From positions 1,235,277 through 1,299,276 of the forward strand of contig VZRR01010904.1 in the NCBI GenBank assembly GCA_013398015.1: 64,000 nucleotides of DNA, written 5' to 3'. Source of the stretch: Oreocharis arfaki. Taxonomy: Eukaryota > Chordata > Aves > Passeriformes > Paramythiidae. The notes below the pieces were generated by a model that saw only the letters and a list, made by a program, of their open reading frames with translations, searched no databases and was not told where the DNA came from. Both the position numbers and the translations under genes were made by a program. Positions 25,459-36,680 of this stretch are shown piece by piece (the first letter of the stretch is position 1; the number at the start of each line of letters is the position of its first letter).

Positions 25459-25824
25459 AAGTAATATCAACAACAGCAAAATAATGTGGCAACGTGGGAG
25501 CCTCAGCATGCATTCGTGCCAAATGGTTCATGTTGAAATGGAAAACACGTAGATTATTTTTCAGTAAGAAAAGAAAATTAGTATTTTAAATCAATGCCAG
25601 TCATAGGGAACAGTGAGAACAAGTAACAAAAGACAACAAAGCACCTTTGGGAGCACTCAAAAGAAAAATGCAATAAATATAAAACCATTATACCAAAACA
25701 AAAGCTTCTTTGGCCCACATTAGGATGAATTTACTAGTCATAATCAGAAACTATACTAATTTTTCATGTTGCCCCTTCCAGCCACTTCTGTAAAATTAAG
25801 GAAAACTTGTGTAGCTGAGTCAAA

Positions 25825-25877
25825 GCTCTTCAAAAATACCATATTAGTGCCCACTAAATGCTCTTCAAAAATACCAT
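25825..25877. repeat. 18-bp direct repeat, 35-bp period
   Basis: GCTCTTCAAAAATACCAT occurs at 25825-25842 and 25860-25877 with no mismatch. The intervening bases (attagtgcccacta) partly echo the sequence that follows the second copy (ttttcttacccact), suggesting a tandem duplication of about 35 bp. Confidence 0.85.
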
Positions 25878-26454
25878 TTTTCTTACCCACTTGTCACGGT
25901 TTAGTCTTACTTACTGTTAGCTACTGTGCTGCTCTGTGCAAGAGTCCCTTGCAGATCCCATATCCATCCATGCATGTTAGTCCTGCTCTGCTGTATGCCA
26001 TGTGCCCTGAGGATAAGCAGGCAGGCTCCTGGGAGAGACAAGAGGAATAACTTGGCAAGCCCAGTGTCACTCACCTACCCAGCAGGTTACACATGCCAAG
26101 GCACACTACTCACCAGGTGGGATTCTGGAACTCCTTTGTAAAACCTCTTTGCAGATCAGCTGTCACAGAAATAAAGACATGGTCAACCTCCTCATTTGTT
26201 TTACCTAACTGAACAATTTCGTGCAACCACCACGTTTGTGTGAGACAAAGTGAGTTACAAAGGCTCTGCACAGAGCCTATAGGGTATCTCTGTCTGAATT
26301 GTTGTTTGCTCAGACATAACACCAGACCTGCATTGCTCCACGCACCATTGCAATGTTCTACCTCGCTAGCAAGGTCTCACAGGGTGAAACCCTGCCCTGG
26401 GCTCTGGGAGTAAGCACCTTTATACAAAGACCAAACTAGTAAAACCCAACAGAC

Positions 26455-26552
26455 CTAGCTGGCCCATGGGAAGTGGTTTTAGCTGGAAGTAGTTGGACTT
26501 GATGATCCTTATGGGTCCCTTTCAACTCAAGATAATCTATGATTCTAAGTGT
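26455..26552 (+). mobile_element. CR1 LINE 3' terminal fragment
   Basis: The features are gtagttggacttgatgatcc, ttatgggtccctttcaactc and the tail aatctatgattctaag. It is a very short 5'-truncated CR1. Confidence 0.88.
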
Positions 26553-27749
26553 CTTCCAAAGTATGTATTAGGGAGGGTTTTTTGTTAACACACCACACAT
26601 AGATCAAGTTATTCTTTCCTCCATCACTCCCTGCTTTAGAGAGCTGGATATATCTATTTGCCAACGTAACACAGTCCTATCTTATTGAAGTGCCTCTCAA
26701 GTAGTTAGTTAGTATGTTTAAATACCACAGTAGCCATATCTCACAGGGATACATTTTTCCACAATAAGGAATGTGAACTACAGCAAGAAACCCATTAAGT
26801 TGTTTTCTCAAGGTCTACAGGAAATTTGTGCTTAGACAATAAATTGAACCCACATCGCTAGGGTCCCTCTCTATTCCCTTAGTCGTTAGGCTAGTTCCTT
26901 TCCCAATGCACAATATAGTGTGTTGAGAGACTAAATTCTTAACAACTCAATATACTAAATCAGTAGAGTTTCACCAAAGGACAGGCCCAGACTCATGCAA
27001 CTGTTGAAACAGAACTTTTAGTAATATTCCCTTTCATTTTTGAAGCAGTAGTGTTTGCAGAGCCCAGAGAAGAATTAATAAAACCAAGCTTACTACAAAT
27101 TTTAATTAAAATTATACAGGGCAGTAGAGAGTCTTGACTACCTTTTACTAAGAACTCCATCCTTCACAGGATATTGAGTGACAATATACTTAGCTAAGAA
27201 AGGTCAGAAGAATGCATATTAATTGAATGTGTCCTAAAGGCAGGATATATACTTTCCAATCTGATTAACTCTTTCCTAGATTCAAATTTATGCACCTTGT
27301 TCCTGAGGAGCAAAACTCACCCAAACCCTTTGAAAATAGCTAACATATCTCTCACTAGAGTCTTAATAGATAAAGAATGCCTTTAATATATTGCAAAAGC
27401 TTTAAATGCATGATTTTTTAAGGAAATCTACATTCATTTTAATTTGGTTTGACAGAACTGAAACAATAATGCATGGTGAGATTAGTAAAGATGTTTCTGT
27501 TTAGCCAGATTTTGAGAGTTTGCTTTCTTTTTGCAGTATTTTGGTCAATAATTCATATTTAATAAGATTAAAGCCTATTTGGGGTGCTATCCCAAAAAAT
27601 AACACTTTAACACATTGCTTTCCTTTTGATTGCCTTCTTTGGATTGATATCCAGGAATGTCATAGATGACTGGAAACCCTGCAGTGCTCATGAAACTAGC
27701 AGATTAACAATGCACTTGCCATGTCTTAAAACTTGGCCAGTGTCAGAAA

Positions 27750-27985
27750 TAGGCGTAGATAGATCCTCCTCTGAACTTCTGGATACCCATTTATGCCCTC
27801 ATTCCCTGACTTGCACTCTAGAAGTAATTCATTTAGGGACTTTCTGAAGTGGATGTTAAATTTAGGCCATTATATTTAGTATCCAATGAAGGATTTATCA
27901 CCTGTCTACTTTTCTAGCCTTTTTTTGAACCCATTTATCGTTTTGGCCTCCAGAACTTGTTCGTAGGAAGAAGTTACATACAGTA
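27750..27985 (-). mobile_element. Old CR1-type LINE fragment (3' end of ORF2 and UTR)
   Basis: On the - strand, 27905-27965 encodes LEAKTINGFKKRLEK, the conserved C-terminus of an older CR1 lineage ORF2. The + strand text tttgaacccatttatcgttt and ggcctccagaac is its complement. Toward lower coordinates the UTR block gggactttctgaagtggatg and tttaggccattatatttag follows. It is much more diverged than the other CR1 copies. Confidence 0.7.
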
Positions 27986-28138
27986 ACAATGCAGCATTTT
28001 AATTGATTACAGTTGCAGATTAATTTAATGATTTTCCTGAAATTATGTAGAAATAACACAAAACAGTACAAAGACTATTGGTTGCAATTTTGAGATAGGT
28101 GCTCAGTTTCAATAAAACAAAGAATTTGAAACAACAAG

Positions 28139-28163
28139 TGTGTTCCTGACAGTCAGGAACACA
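28139..28163. repeat. 25-bp near-perfect palindrome
   Basis: TGTGTTCCTGAC and GTCAGGAACACA are exact reverse complements around a single central A. The small centre makes a cruciform more plausible than an RNA hairpin. Confidence 0.85.
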
Positions 28164-29121
28164 GGCTGTTGTAGCATGCAATCAGTAACAAGAGGAGGGA
28201 AGGCAGAAGTGTCTGAGAACTATAAACACCAGCCACGGGACATGGTTGCTTTTTGTTTGTGCCTTTGTATACAAACAGAACTCCCAGTGCTGAGGAAACA
28301 TGAGAAAGGAAAACAGACGTTGCATATCAGTAAGGACTGTTATAAAAGGACATTTATGTATTTGGTGACAGGGCTGTCATTTGTAAGACAACTTTCAAAT
28401 CTTCCCAGAGGTAACATTCTGGCATTAGCAAATATTAATTAGCTTAATGATTATTAGATCCCTACTGTAATTTTGTCTATGCTTTTATTTCTCTGCTATT
28501 GCATACATGCATCAAAAAGAAAAGTAACTTCTTAAAAAGTGGGATTGCCAGTTTGCAAGGTATGCAGCCTCCCTCCCAATCTCCCTCCTTCCTCTCTTTC
28601 TTACCTACCTGCCTTTTTCTTTCTAACTATTACACCAAACCACATGTTACCAATGAGTTAGACACAGTTCTTTTATGTTTGTAGTTTCTTCTTCACAGTT
28701 TTCCATCTACCTGCTGAACTGTCTGTTCTTGTTCATTGCAACCAAAGTAAATTACTAGCCTCAGTTTGTAGCAATATAACTTCCAAAACTAAACAAAAAA
28801 AGAAAGAAAACATGTTATTGTGTTCACTGATTTGCATTTGAAAAAATTAAGCATGACTTACTCAGTTTGAACATGTAATTTTCCTGCAGACTTAAAAGAT
28901 TGGAATCACATCAAAAAGACAAAATGGATAGGTATTTAACTATGATGAGCTTATAAAAGGGTAGTGGTTTTCCTTGGCAATAGTCTTTATTAGAGGAGAG
29001 CCTGCTGCAGCAGAAAACTTGGTCATATTAGGCCCTTGGCATCTTCTAGGGAGATTCAGGATCGAGTATTTTGAATTTATCTCAGGCAGTAGGTTTTCAA
29101 AACCCTCTGTATGTCAGAGTT

Positions 29122-30163
29122 ATATCATATAATCATTGAATTGTTAGGATTGGAAAAGACCTCTAAGATCATTGAGTCCAAAAATTAACCCAACACTGCT
29201 CTGTTCACCTCTAAACCATTTCCCTCAATCCCTCAGGGTTTTTTTGAACATTTTCAGGGATGGTGACTCCATCACTCCCTTGGGCTGCCTGTTCCAATGC
29301 CTGACAACCCCTTCTGTGAAGAAATTTTTTCTTAATATCCAATCTAAACCTCCCCTGGTGAAACTTGAGGCCATTTCTTCTCATCTTGTCACTTTGGAGA
29401 AGACACTGGTCCCCACCTCACTACAACCTTCTTTCAGGTAGTTGTAGAGAGCAATAAGGTCTCTGCTGAGCCTTCTTTTTTCAGGTTGTTTAAACAACTC
29501 CAGCTCCCTCAGCTGCTCCTCACAAGACCCTTCCCCAGTTCTGTTGCCCTTCTCTGGACACACTCCAGCACCTTAATGTCTTTCTTGTAGTGAGGGGCCC
29601 AAAACTGAGCATAGGACTTGAGATGCCACCTCGCCAGTGCTGAGTATAGGGTGACAATCACTGCCCTGGTCCTGCTGGCCACACAATTGCTGGTACAGGC
29701 CAGGATGCCACTGGCCACCTTGGCCACTTTGGCTCACTGACAGCTCATGTTCAGTGGCTCTGGACCAGCACCCCCAGGTCCTTTGCCACCAGACAGTTTT
29801 CCAGCCACTGCCCCCAGCCCTGTAGTGCTACATGAGGCTTTTGTGACCCAAGTACAGGACCTGGCACTTGGCCTTGTTGAACCTCATGTAACTGGCCTTG
29901 GACCATTGATCCATCCTGTTCAGATCCCTCTGCAGAGCCTTCCTTCCCTCTAGCAGATCAACACTCCCATACAGCTTGGTGTCCTCTGTGAGCTGACTAA
30001 GGGTGCACTCAATCCCCTCATCTAGTTCATTGATAAAGATACTACACAGGACTGGCCCCAACACTGAGCCCTGGGGAACCCCTCTGGTGACTGGTTGCCA
30101 GCTGGATGTAACTCTGTTCACCACCACTCTCTGGGCACAGCCATCCAGCCAGAATGATTGAAT
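29122..30163 (-). mobile_element. CR1 LINE fragment, 1.04 kb, with RT remnant
   Basis: This is the longest CR1 copy here. On the - strand it runs from within the reverse transcriptase through the ORF2 C-terminus and 3' UTR to the tail at 29122-29140. The open segment 29828-30172 encodes RT motifs, including GVPQGSVLGPVL and IFINELDEGIECTLSQL. The catalytic box that is normally FADDTKL in this family reads LTEDTKL, so the first catalytic Asp is Glu. QRRATELGKG, LRELELF and KRRLSRDLIALYNYLK follow after frame breaks (29381-29570). It is clearly dead, with no 5' half. Confidence 0.95.
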
Positions 30164-30333
30164 TTTAGTCAAAATCTCTGAACTTCTTGGGTTTTGACAA
30201 GCTTGAAGTAGAATCTTTTGTGTAGCCCCTGATTTTCAAATGTGTCCACAGAAAACCTGTTCCAGAAGTAGTAAATTTTCCATAAGGAATTTTTGTAAGT
30301 CTTGACCTTCTTTTGTACAGGTCTGCACAGACG

Positions 30334-30882
30334 TGTTGGGTCTGGCTGAGATGGAGGTAATTTTCCCCATAACAGCTCTCATAGTGCTGTGATTTGTTAG
30401 AAAGGTGTTTTGGCTGCTGCTGAGCAGTGCTCACACAGCATAAAGGCTGTCTCTCCAACATTCCCCTCTTGCCAGTAGGCTGGGGCTGGGCAAGATCTGG
30501 AGAAGGTACACAGCCAGGACATCTGACCCCAGATGACCAAAGGGATGTTCTATACCATATGATGTCTGCCCAGCTATAAAAGCTAAGAGAAAGGAGAGGA
30601 CACACACATATTTGTTATTACAAAATGTGTCTTCTAGAGAAACTGCTAGGCATGCTGAAGTCCTGCTTCCCAGGAAGTGTCTGGACTTCACCAGCTGTTT
30701 GGAAGTAGACAATAAATCCTTTTTTTTCCTTTGCCTCCACATGGAGCCTTTGCATTTACTTAATTAAGCTGCCTTTATCCTGACCAGCAAGTTTTTTCTC
30801 CCTCCACTCTTTCTAGCCAAGAAGGGGAGTGATAACATGGCTCAGTAAGAACCCGGTACCCAGGCAGGGTCAATCCACCCCA
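30334..30882 (+). mobile_element. Solo LTR, ~550 bp, avian ERV
   Basis: It starts TGTTGGGTCTGG...gatggaggtaattttc, the U3 start of a common bird ERV LTR family. It continues with gctgagcagtgctcacacag, gggctgggcaagatct, cagccaggacatctgacccc and gaccaaagggatgttctata. TATAAA is at 30575-30580 and AATAAA at 30711-30716, so it is in + orientation. The 3' end aligns to the family end GGGTTAAACCACGACA as gggtcaatccacccca. No convincing target-site duplication is visible, and it is more decayed than the copies at 51746 and 57232. Confidence 0.82.
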
Positions 30883-31763
30883 AGAGTTCACCCATTAGGC
30901 AGTGACATTGAGTTCTTACAACATCATGGTCAAATTAATAAACCAAAAATCTTCTACAATAAAAATATGGAAATCATTTAAATATTTTTAAAGACTGCTT
31001 CAGTTAAGTGTGTTCCTTTTTTTTTTTTTACTTCAATCTTTTTGCTTTGACCTAAACAGGCAAAATATACCATTTTTCTGGCATTCTTTTTAGCAATGGA
31101 CTCCAGTACAGATTGTACTCATAATTTGTACTTAGAAATTTTGGGGCACATGAGCGTCAGTGGATTATAGGAACTATCCAGTAATGCCACTAAATTTGAA
31201 GTTCAGCTGAGTTTCCTTTAGAAAATTTTACTTCTGGGGTCAAATATGTCCAGTGTTTCAAATCCTGTCAAGCTGAAAATAGTTATTTAAATTGTCATGT
31301 GGCTTTTCTGTGCTTAGCACAATTAGAGCAATCAAAGTGTTAGGAGTAGCAGCAGGAGCAGCATGACTTCTTTTGGAGCTGTAACTTGGACGACAAATCT
31401 GAGCAAAGTGAAAGACTGCAGAGTCTTAGAATAAAGCTAGCAGGGTTTTGGTTTTTTTGCTTCATGTGGGTTGTTTTACCCCACAGTATTTTCCATATTT
31501 CTAATATTTCACAAAGAAAGGTCTCTTTTCACTAAGACTGCAAAAAATATCTTGTACTACAGCTCTTGCAGGTTATTAGTTTGTTCTTTTTAGAGTAATT
31601 TTTAGATTTTGAAACCTTTTAAAGCAAATGACTTTGTAATATCTTTTTGTTACTCTTGGGGTCTCTTAGGCGACTCTTGAGAATCACTGCGGTCCTGACT
31701 CATCTCATGTGTCTTTGAGCCCCAAGTGGTAGGACCAGAGTGACACAAAGCCAGTGGAAAGTA

Positions 31764-31812
31764 ATGGGCACCACCAGAGGTCAGTGGAGGATCTGAATCC
31801 AGTGGTGCCCAT
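31764..31812. repeat. 11-bp inverted repeat with 27-nt spacer
   Basis: ATGGGCACCAC and GTGGTGCCCAT are exact reverse complements. It lies in a short G/C-richer patch (31660-31830) that I could not assign. Confidence 0.8.
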
Positions 31813-33429
31813 CACTCTACAGACTGCATTGGACTGAAGGTTTTTACCTTCCTACTTTAGGTGTGCCAGTGTTTTACAGGTGAATCACTAAAGCCAAGTC
31901 TGTACCTCCTCTGTCTTCAGTAGGTCTTAATAAGATACTTCTGATGTGCAGATTTAAAGCAAAATTAAGTCCTGCTTCACCAGGCATGCATACTGAATTT
32001 TCACAAGTATTTTGCATTTATTAAATCCTACTGAAATCAGTAGAAGGTGCCTAGAGTTTTTAGAATCATATTTTCCTGTGAGTGATTTCATTCACATAAA
32101 TGCAGCTGTTTTACAGAGAAGCATTTGCAGTCATGTCAAAGTCTACATCCTTTATCCTTTGTGAATTTTTCAAGTAATAGCTAAAGAGCAGCATCTTCAC
32201 CTTGCATTTTAGCAAGCTGAAGGCTGCAGTTCAATACAGTAGATCCAGATCTTCAAGCTGATTCCCTCACAGATTTGCTTCCCCCTCCTGGGATTCCATT
32301 TCTTTCCTACCCTTACTTCAAACCTTTGAAAAGAGGATCTCTGAGGCCCAACAGCAGCAAAGAGGAAAGCTAGCAATGTGGCATATGGGCAAAGGTTACT
32401 GGCTTTCTTCATGTTTAATGGATGTGAACAGATAGCACATGTTTGCAACCCTTTTTTTGGCGTAGACGTACTTTGGTTTCTAGCCCTAGATTTAGTTTTG
32501 TATTCAGGGTAAGTATTTTAAAGTTTGAGCTCTTTTTGTTTTTATCTGTTATTTTAATTCTTCTATCAAAAAAAAAAAAATCCTGTAATGTTCTTGTCTT
32601 AGAGCTTTCAGACAATATATGGAACTGAACTGTCACAATAAGGGTGTGCATTCCCTTTTACAGGAAGGGAATATTTACCTTTATTTTTCTAGCTAAAGAA
32701 GGTAACCTGGCCTAGACACCATCGGACATGGACTATGGCCTTCTAAACTTCCTTCTCCAGAACAGATCAGTCATGCTCCCTCTACATAGTGCTTGGCCCT
32801 TTGTCTCTTCTGGGTCCCCGTGGCATTCCTGTGTCTTTCAGGCACAATTATTTCTCTTCTGAGTATCCAAAATACATTAAGGTTAGTATTGGTGACTCAC
32901 CAGAATGATAATAGTGTGATGCTGAGGTCATGCACTGCATGCTCTCAGGTTTGATACCAGGGTGAGTGAGGTCGTTCAGGGGTGCAAAGACTTTTTTGAT
33001 ACTAGATAATTGTACAGAATGGAGGGAGCCATGCTTGGCTGTTTTTTTAAGGAGAACTATCTAAAGACATCCAAACCAGAGCCATGCGGGCAGCTGACAG
33101 TTAAGTAGACAGGCCATCAGTTTTTGTGGTTGTTTCTTGGCTTTCATTTCTTTAACAGAATAAAAGTACCAGATGGTAGGAGAGAATGAGTTTTCCTCAA
33201 ATGAAAAGATTTTAACAAATTCTTTCATAACACAGGCAAAGACAATACAGTACAATACTTAGACACAGAAAACAAACATGCCTGGTTGTTAATGATAAGT
33301 ATTTTAAAGGATTAAGTAGAGACAACAGAAAATTAGGATAGGGTAAAGCAGGGTATACATTATATGGTACAAGCAACTATGATCATTACAAGGAGTAATG
33401 GATACAAAATAAAATAAGGGAAATTTATA

Positions 33430-33655
33430 TATTAGGAAGAAAATTTTCACTATGAGGGTGGTGAGACAGGTTACCCAGGGAGGTTGTGGATTCCCCATCC
33501 CTGGTGGTGTTCAAAGCCAAGTTGCATAAGGCCTTGAGCAACCTGGTCTAGTGGGAGTTGTCCCTGCCCATGGCAGAGCAGCTTGGGACTAAATAATATT
33601 TCAGGTCCATGCCAACCTCTTAACATTCTATGATTCTATGATTCCATGATTAAAT
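33430..33655 (+). mobile_element. CR1 LINE 3' fragment with octamer tail
   Basis: It contains aaattttcactatgagggtg, acccagggaggttgtggatt, ccatccctggtggtgttcaa and the tail cattctatgattctatgatt. It is a classic 5'-truncated CR1 3' end. Confidence 0.95.
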
Positions 33656-33857
33656 AAGAAAAAAAATTATGGCTATGAGTAAATGTTGTAGATTCTGTGG
33701 AAGAGTTTGTGTGGTAGCAGGAAAATACCCTCCAATGTCTGCAGCCATTTCCAGGCAAAACTGGACAAAAAAGCTAGAAAGTAATTCTTCATTGGTAGGG
33801 ATAAGGGTATGGTGCAGCAGATACTCCTTTTACTCTCTTGTGAAATGAACCACTTTC

Positions 33858-34131
33858 AGTGGTGCCCAGCAACAGACAAGGGGCGGCCATAAACTAAAAC
33901 ACAAAAGGTTCTGCCCCAACATGAGGAAGAACTTCTTTACACTGAGAGTGGTAGGAACAGACTGCCCAGGGAGGTTGCGGAGTCTCCCTCTATGGAAACA
34001 TTCAAAACGCCCCTGACCACATTCCTAGGTAATCTGCTCTAGGTGATCCTGCCTTGACAGGGGGGTTGGACTAGATAATCTCCAGAGGTCCCTTCCAACC
34101 CTAACAATTCGGTGATCCTGTGATTCTTTGA
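33858..34131 (+). mobile_element. CR1 LINE 3' fragment
   Basis: It begins near gtgcccagcaacagacaagg and continues with catgaggaagaacttcttta, tgcccagggaggttgcggag, ttgacaggggggttggacta and gtcccttccaaccctaacaa, ending tcctgtgattcttt. It lies 200 bp after another CR1 in the same orientation. Confidence 0.95.
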
Positions 34132-34447
34132 GAAAGGCAAAAATTAATCACAACTGTAAAACCGGCACTCAGCTATGCTGGGTTCTTTCTCCAGTTTTTC
34201 CTTTTGTCTATACAAGGAGCCTTGATATTTCAACCTCAGCTTAGTGCAGAGCTGTTAATTGGGCTCCCTTTTGTCAGGACAGTTGGCAAAACACTACAAT
34301 ATTCTTTGTTCATAAACAGTAACCAGTTGTTCTTATGGGAAGGAAAGGGCATTTAACTTACTTTAGATATTTAAAAATTATTTGTCCAACTAAGGCACAG
34401 AAGGTTATACTTAGTGGAGAGAAGAAGACACTTTCTTTGCTAGTTGT

Positions 34448-35418
34448 TGTAAGGACTTAAAAGACCAGAGTTGCCTCTCCCAAACACTGTTAGGGACGAA
34501 GAAGGACTTTGCCATGAGATAAGAACAGAATGGAGCAACAGGATGGCCCTAACTCTAAGCCTGGCAGAAGGGAGGTCTGTCTAGCACATCTTGGGTAATA
34601 CATCCAGACAAAAATTCCCTCTGTGGCAAACTGTGTAAAGAAACAACTGCTTGTAAACATATTACTGCTCCAACAAAGATCACCCCAAGTTATGGGACAG
34701 ATGGCATCTGGGATCACTGAAGGCTCCCCCCCTCCCCGCCCCCGAATATGCCTCCATGGATGCCTGGAACTTGGATTGTAAATTAAACCACTGTGATAAA
34801 AGCTTGATATAAGAGAAAGGTGGTTCTACTGTCCAAGTGCTAGCTCAGACGTTGGGGGATATAAACAAGTCTGGTGGAGAAGAATGCATCTCTGCTAATG
34901 GACATAAAGAATGCAGCCCAAGGAAAGCAAACCCAGCAACTGTACTGAAATCAGCTCTGATGGGGTAAAGAGTAATTCCAGAAGGGGGAGATCACAACGA
35001 CGAACTCATGGCCCATCTACCCAAGAAACTCACCAACCCAAAAGAAGAGAAAGACTGAGAATGCAGACTAATTAGCACTAGAGGCAAGCAAATCACTTAG
35101 CCAATAGACATTAATTCCTTTGTTTGGTAAAATGTATAAATTGTGAAAAGTTTTGAATGACCTCAGGACCCCCTACCACTGAGAAGCCCAGGGTGAAAAA
35201 GGACCAATGAGATGCTGCTGGATCCATGAGTGGTGACTGTCTTCTTGATGTCTCTCTCTATCTTTCTCTTCTCCCCACCCTCCTTTCCCTTCTATTTCTT
35301 TCTATCTCTCTACCTCAAATTTTATTTTTAAATAAAATCCATACTATTGATTTCGACATATGCTCTCATTTGCGCCTTAATTCAGGCAGAGGCATCTCTT
35401 AATAATCTGATCTTAACA
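34448..35418 (+). mobile_element. Solo LTR, 971 bp, ERVL-like, 5-bp TSD
   Basis: The termini are TGTAAGGACTTA... and ...CTTAACA (TG...CA; TGTAAG against TGTTAAG as reverse complements). They are flanked by GTTGT at 34443-34447 and 35419-35423, a perfect 5-bp target-site duplication typical of ERVL/class III and gammaretroviral-type integrases. TATAAA at 35135-35140 and AATAAA at 35331-35336, after a T/C-rich tract, put transcription on the + strand. I do not recognise the family, and no internal genes remain. Confidence 0.85.
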
Positions 35419-36650
35419 GTTGTGACAGATTTTTTCCATTTTTATAGGCCTAGACCCACATCATATTTAAATTGTAGTGTTTCAGGAACTCTCATAATTA
35501 ATTTCCATAATCAGTCATTTTCACTGAATCTTCACCTCATCCTCTGAATAGCAGCCTGAAACATCATACTTTAAGTGCCATATATTATTTTGCCATTAAT
35601 GCCACCTGGTGCATATATTACATGTGGTGACATTTTATTAATTGCCCAGTACCAAGAGTGTATATAAATAATATCCTCTTCTCTGCCATAAACTTTGCAG
35701 AAGGTTTGGCTGAGGAAAGCAGATATATGTACTAGTGGGCTTGATTTCAGAAGGTGTTTTACTACAGACACTGCTAATATAGCAGAGTTGGCAGTACATG
35801 TGCTGTGCTTCTTTATTTCTGGCCTTCGCTTCCCTGATCCTAGATAACTGAGAGGAGGAACTGAAACGCTAATTAGTGAAAGCAGACTGTACATCCAATT
35901 CCCTCCCTCATCCTCTCTTTAGCTGCATAAACTTTTGCCATCCAGTCTGTTATTCTGTTGGCTCAGAGTTATCATCCTGGATATCTCAGTTTTCTTCAAT
36001 ATCCTGTAAGCCATTTCTCTTTTACTGAGAAACTCCCTCCCACTGACTCTTCATGGTTGTTTGCAAGAGAAGTCTTACTATTTTTACAGTCAGTAGGTCC
36101 ATTTCATCCTCCGCCCAAAGTAATTTTTCCTAATGCTTCATAGGATAGAAGCCACTACCAATAGATCTGTTCACAGACACTAAATTCCTCTTTCTTTCTT
36201 CTTTAGCCAGGGTTCAGTACCTTTGGTCTATGCTGTCTGTCCTTAGCCGAGGCTGATAATCTCCACTGCTCAGAACTACTCTTCCTCATCCATTTAGTTG
36301 TTGCTGCTTAATCAGAACTTATAAGCATGCTCCTCCACTCACAATCATACACATATGTGCAGCTTTATGCATATCAGTCACTGAAACAGGACAGAAACAA
36401 AGCAAACAACTGGAAGAGCTCTCTGAGCTAGTTAGTTACGGGTGAACAATCTCATATTCTGTCTCTGGAAGATAACGTGAACCATTTTTTCTGGTGGGGG
36501 TCTTGCTTTTCTGCTGAATTCATGCCTGTTGTATGCTTTGTAGAACCACGATAGCTCCTGTGCTGCTACCAGTCAGAAGGATTTCTGTGGGAGGAGGTAG
36601 CACCTGTTTCTTTTTCAAGGATACTACTGAACATGCTTCACATGAAGCTT

Positions 36651-36680
36651 GCAAAGGATGTGGATGCAAAGGATGTGGAT
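36651..36680. repeat. Perfect 15-bp tandem duplication
   Basis: GCAAAGGATGTGGAT occurs twice back to back (36651-36665, 36666-36680), a recent local duplication. Confidence 0.95.

Noticed and set aside
29747..29953. Proline-rich + strand frame
   Set aside because: It is the antisense shadow of the CR1 on the - strand.
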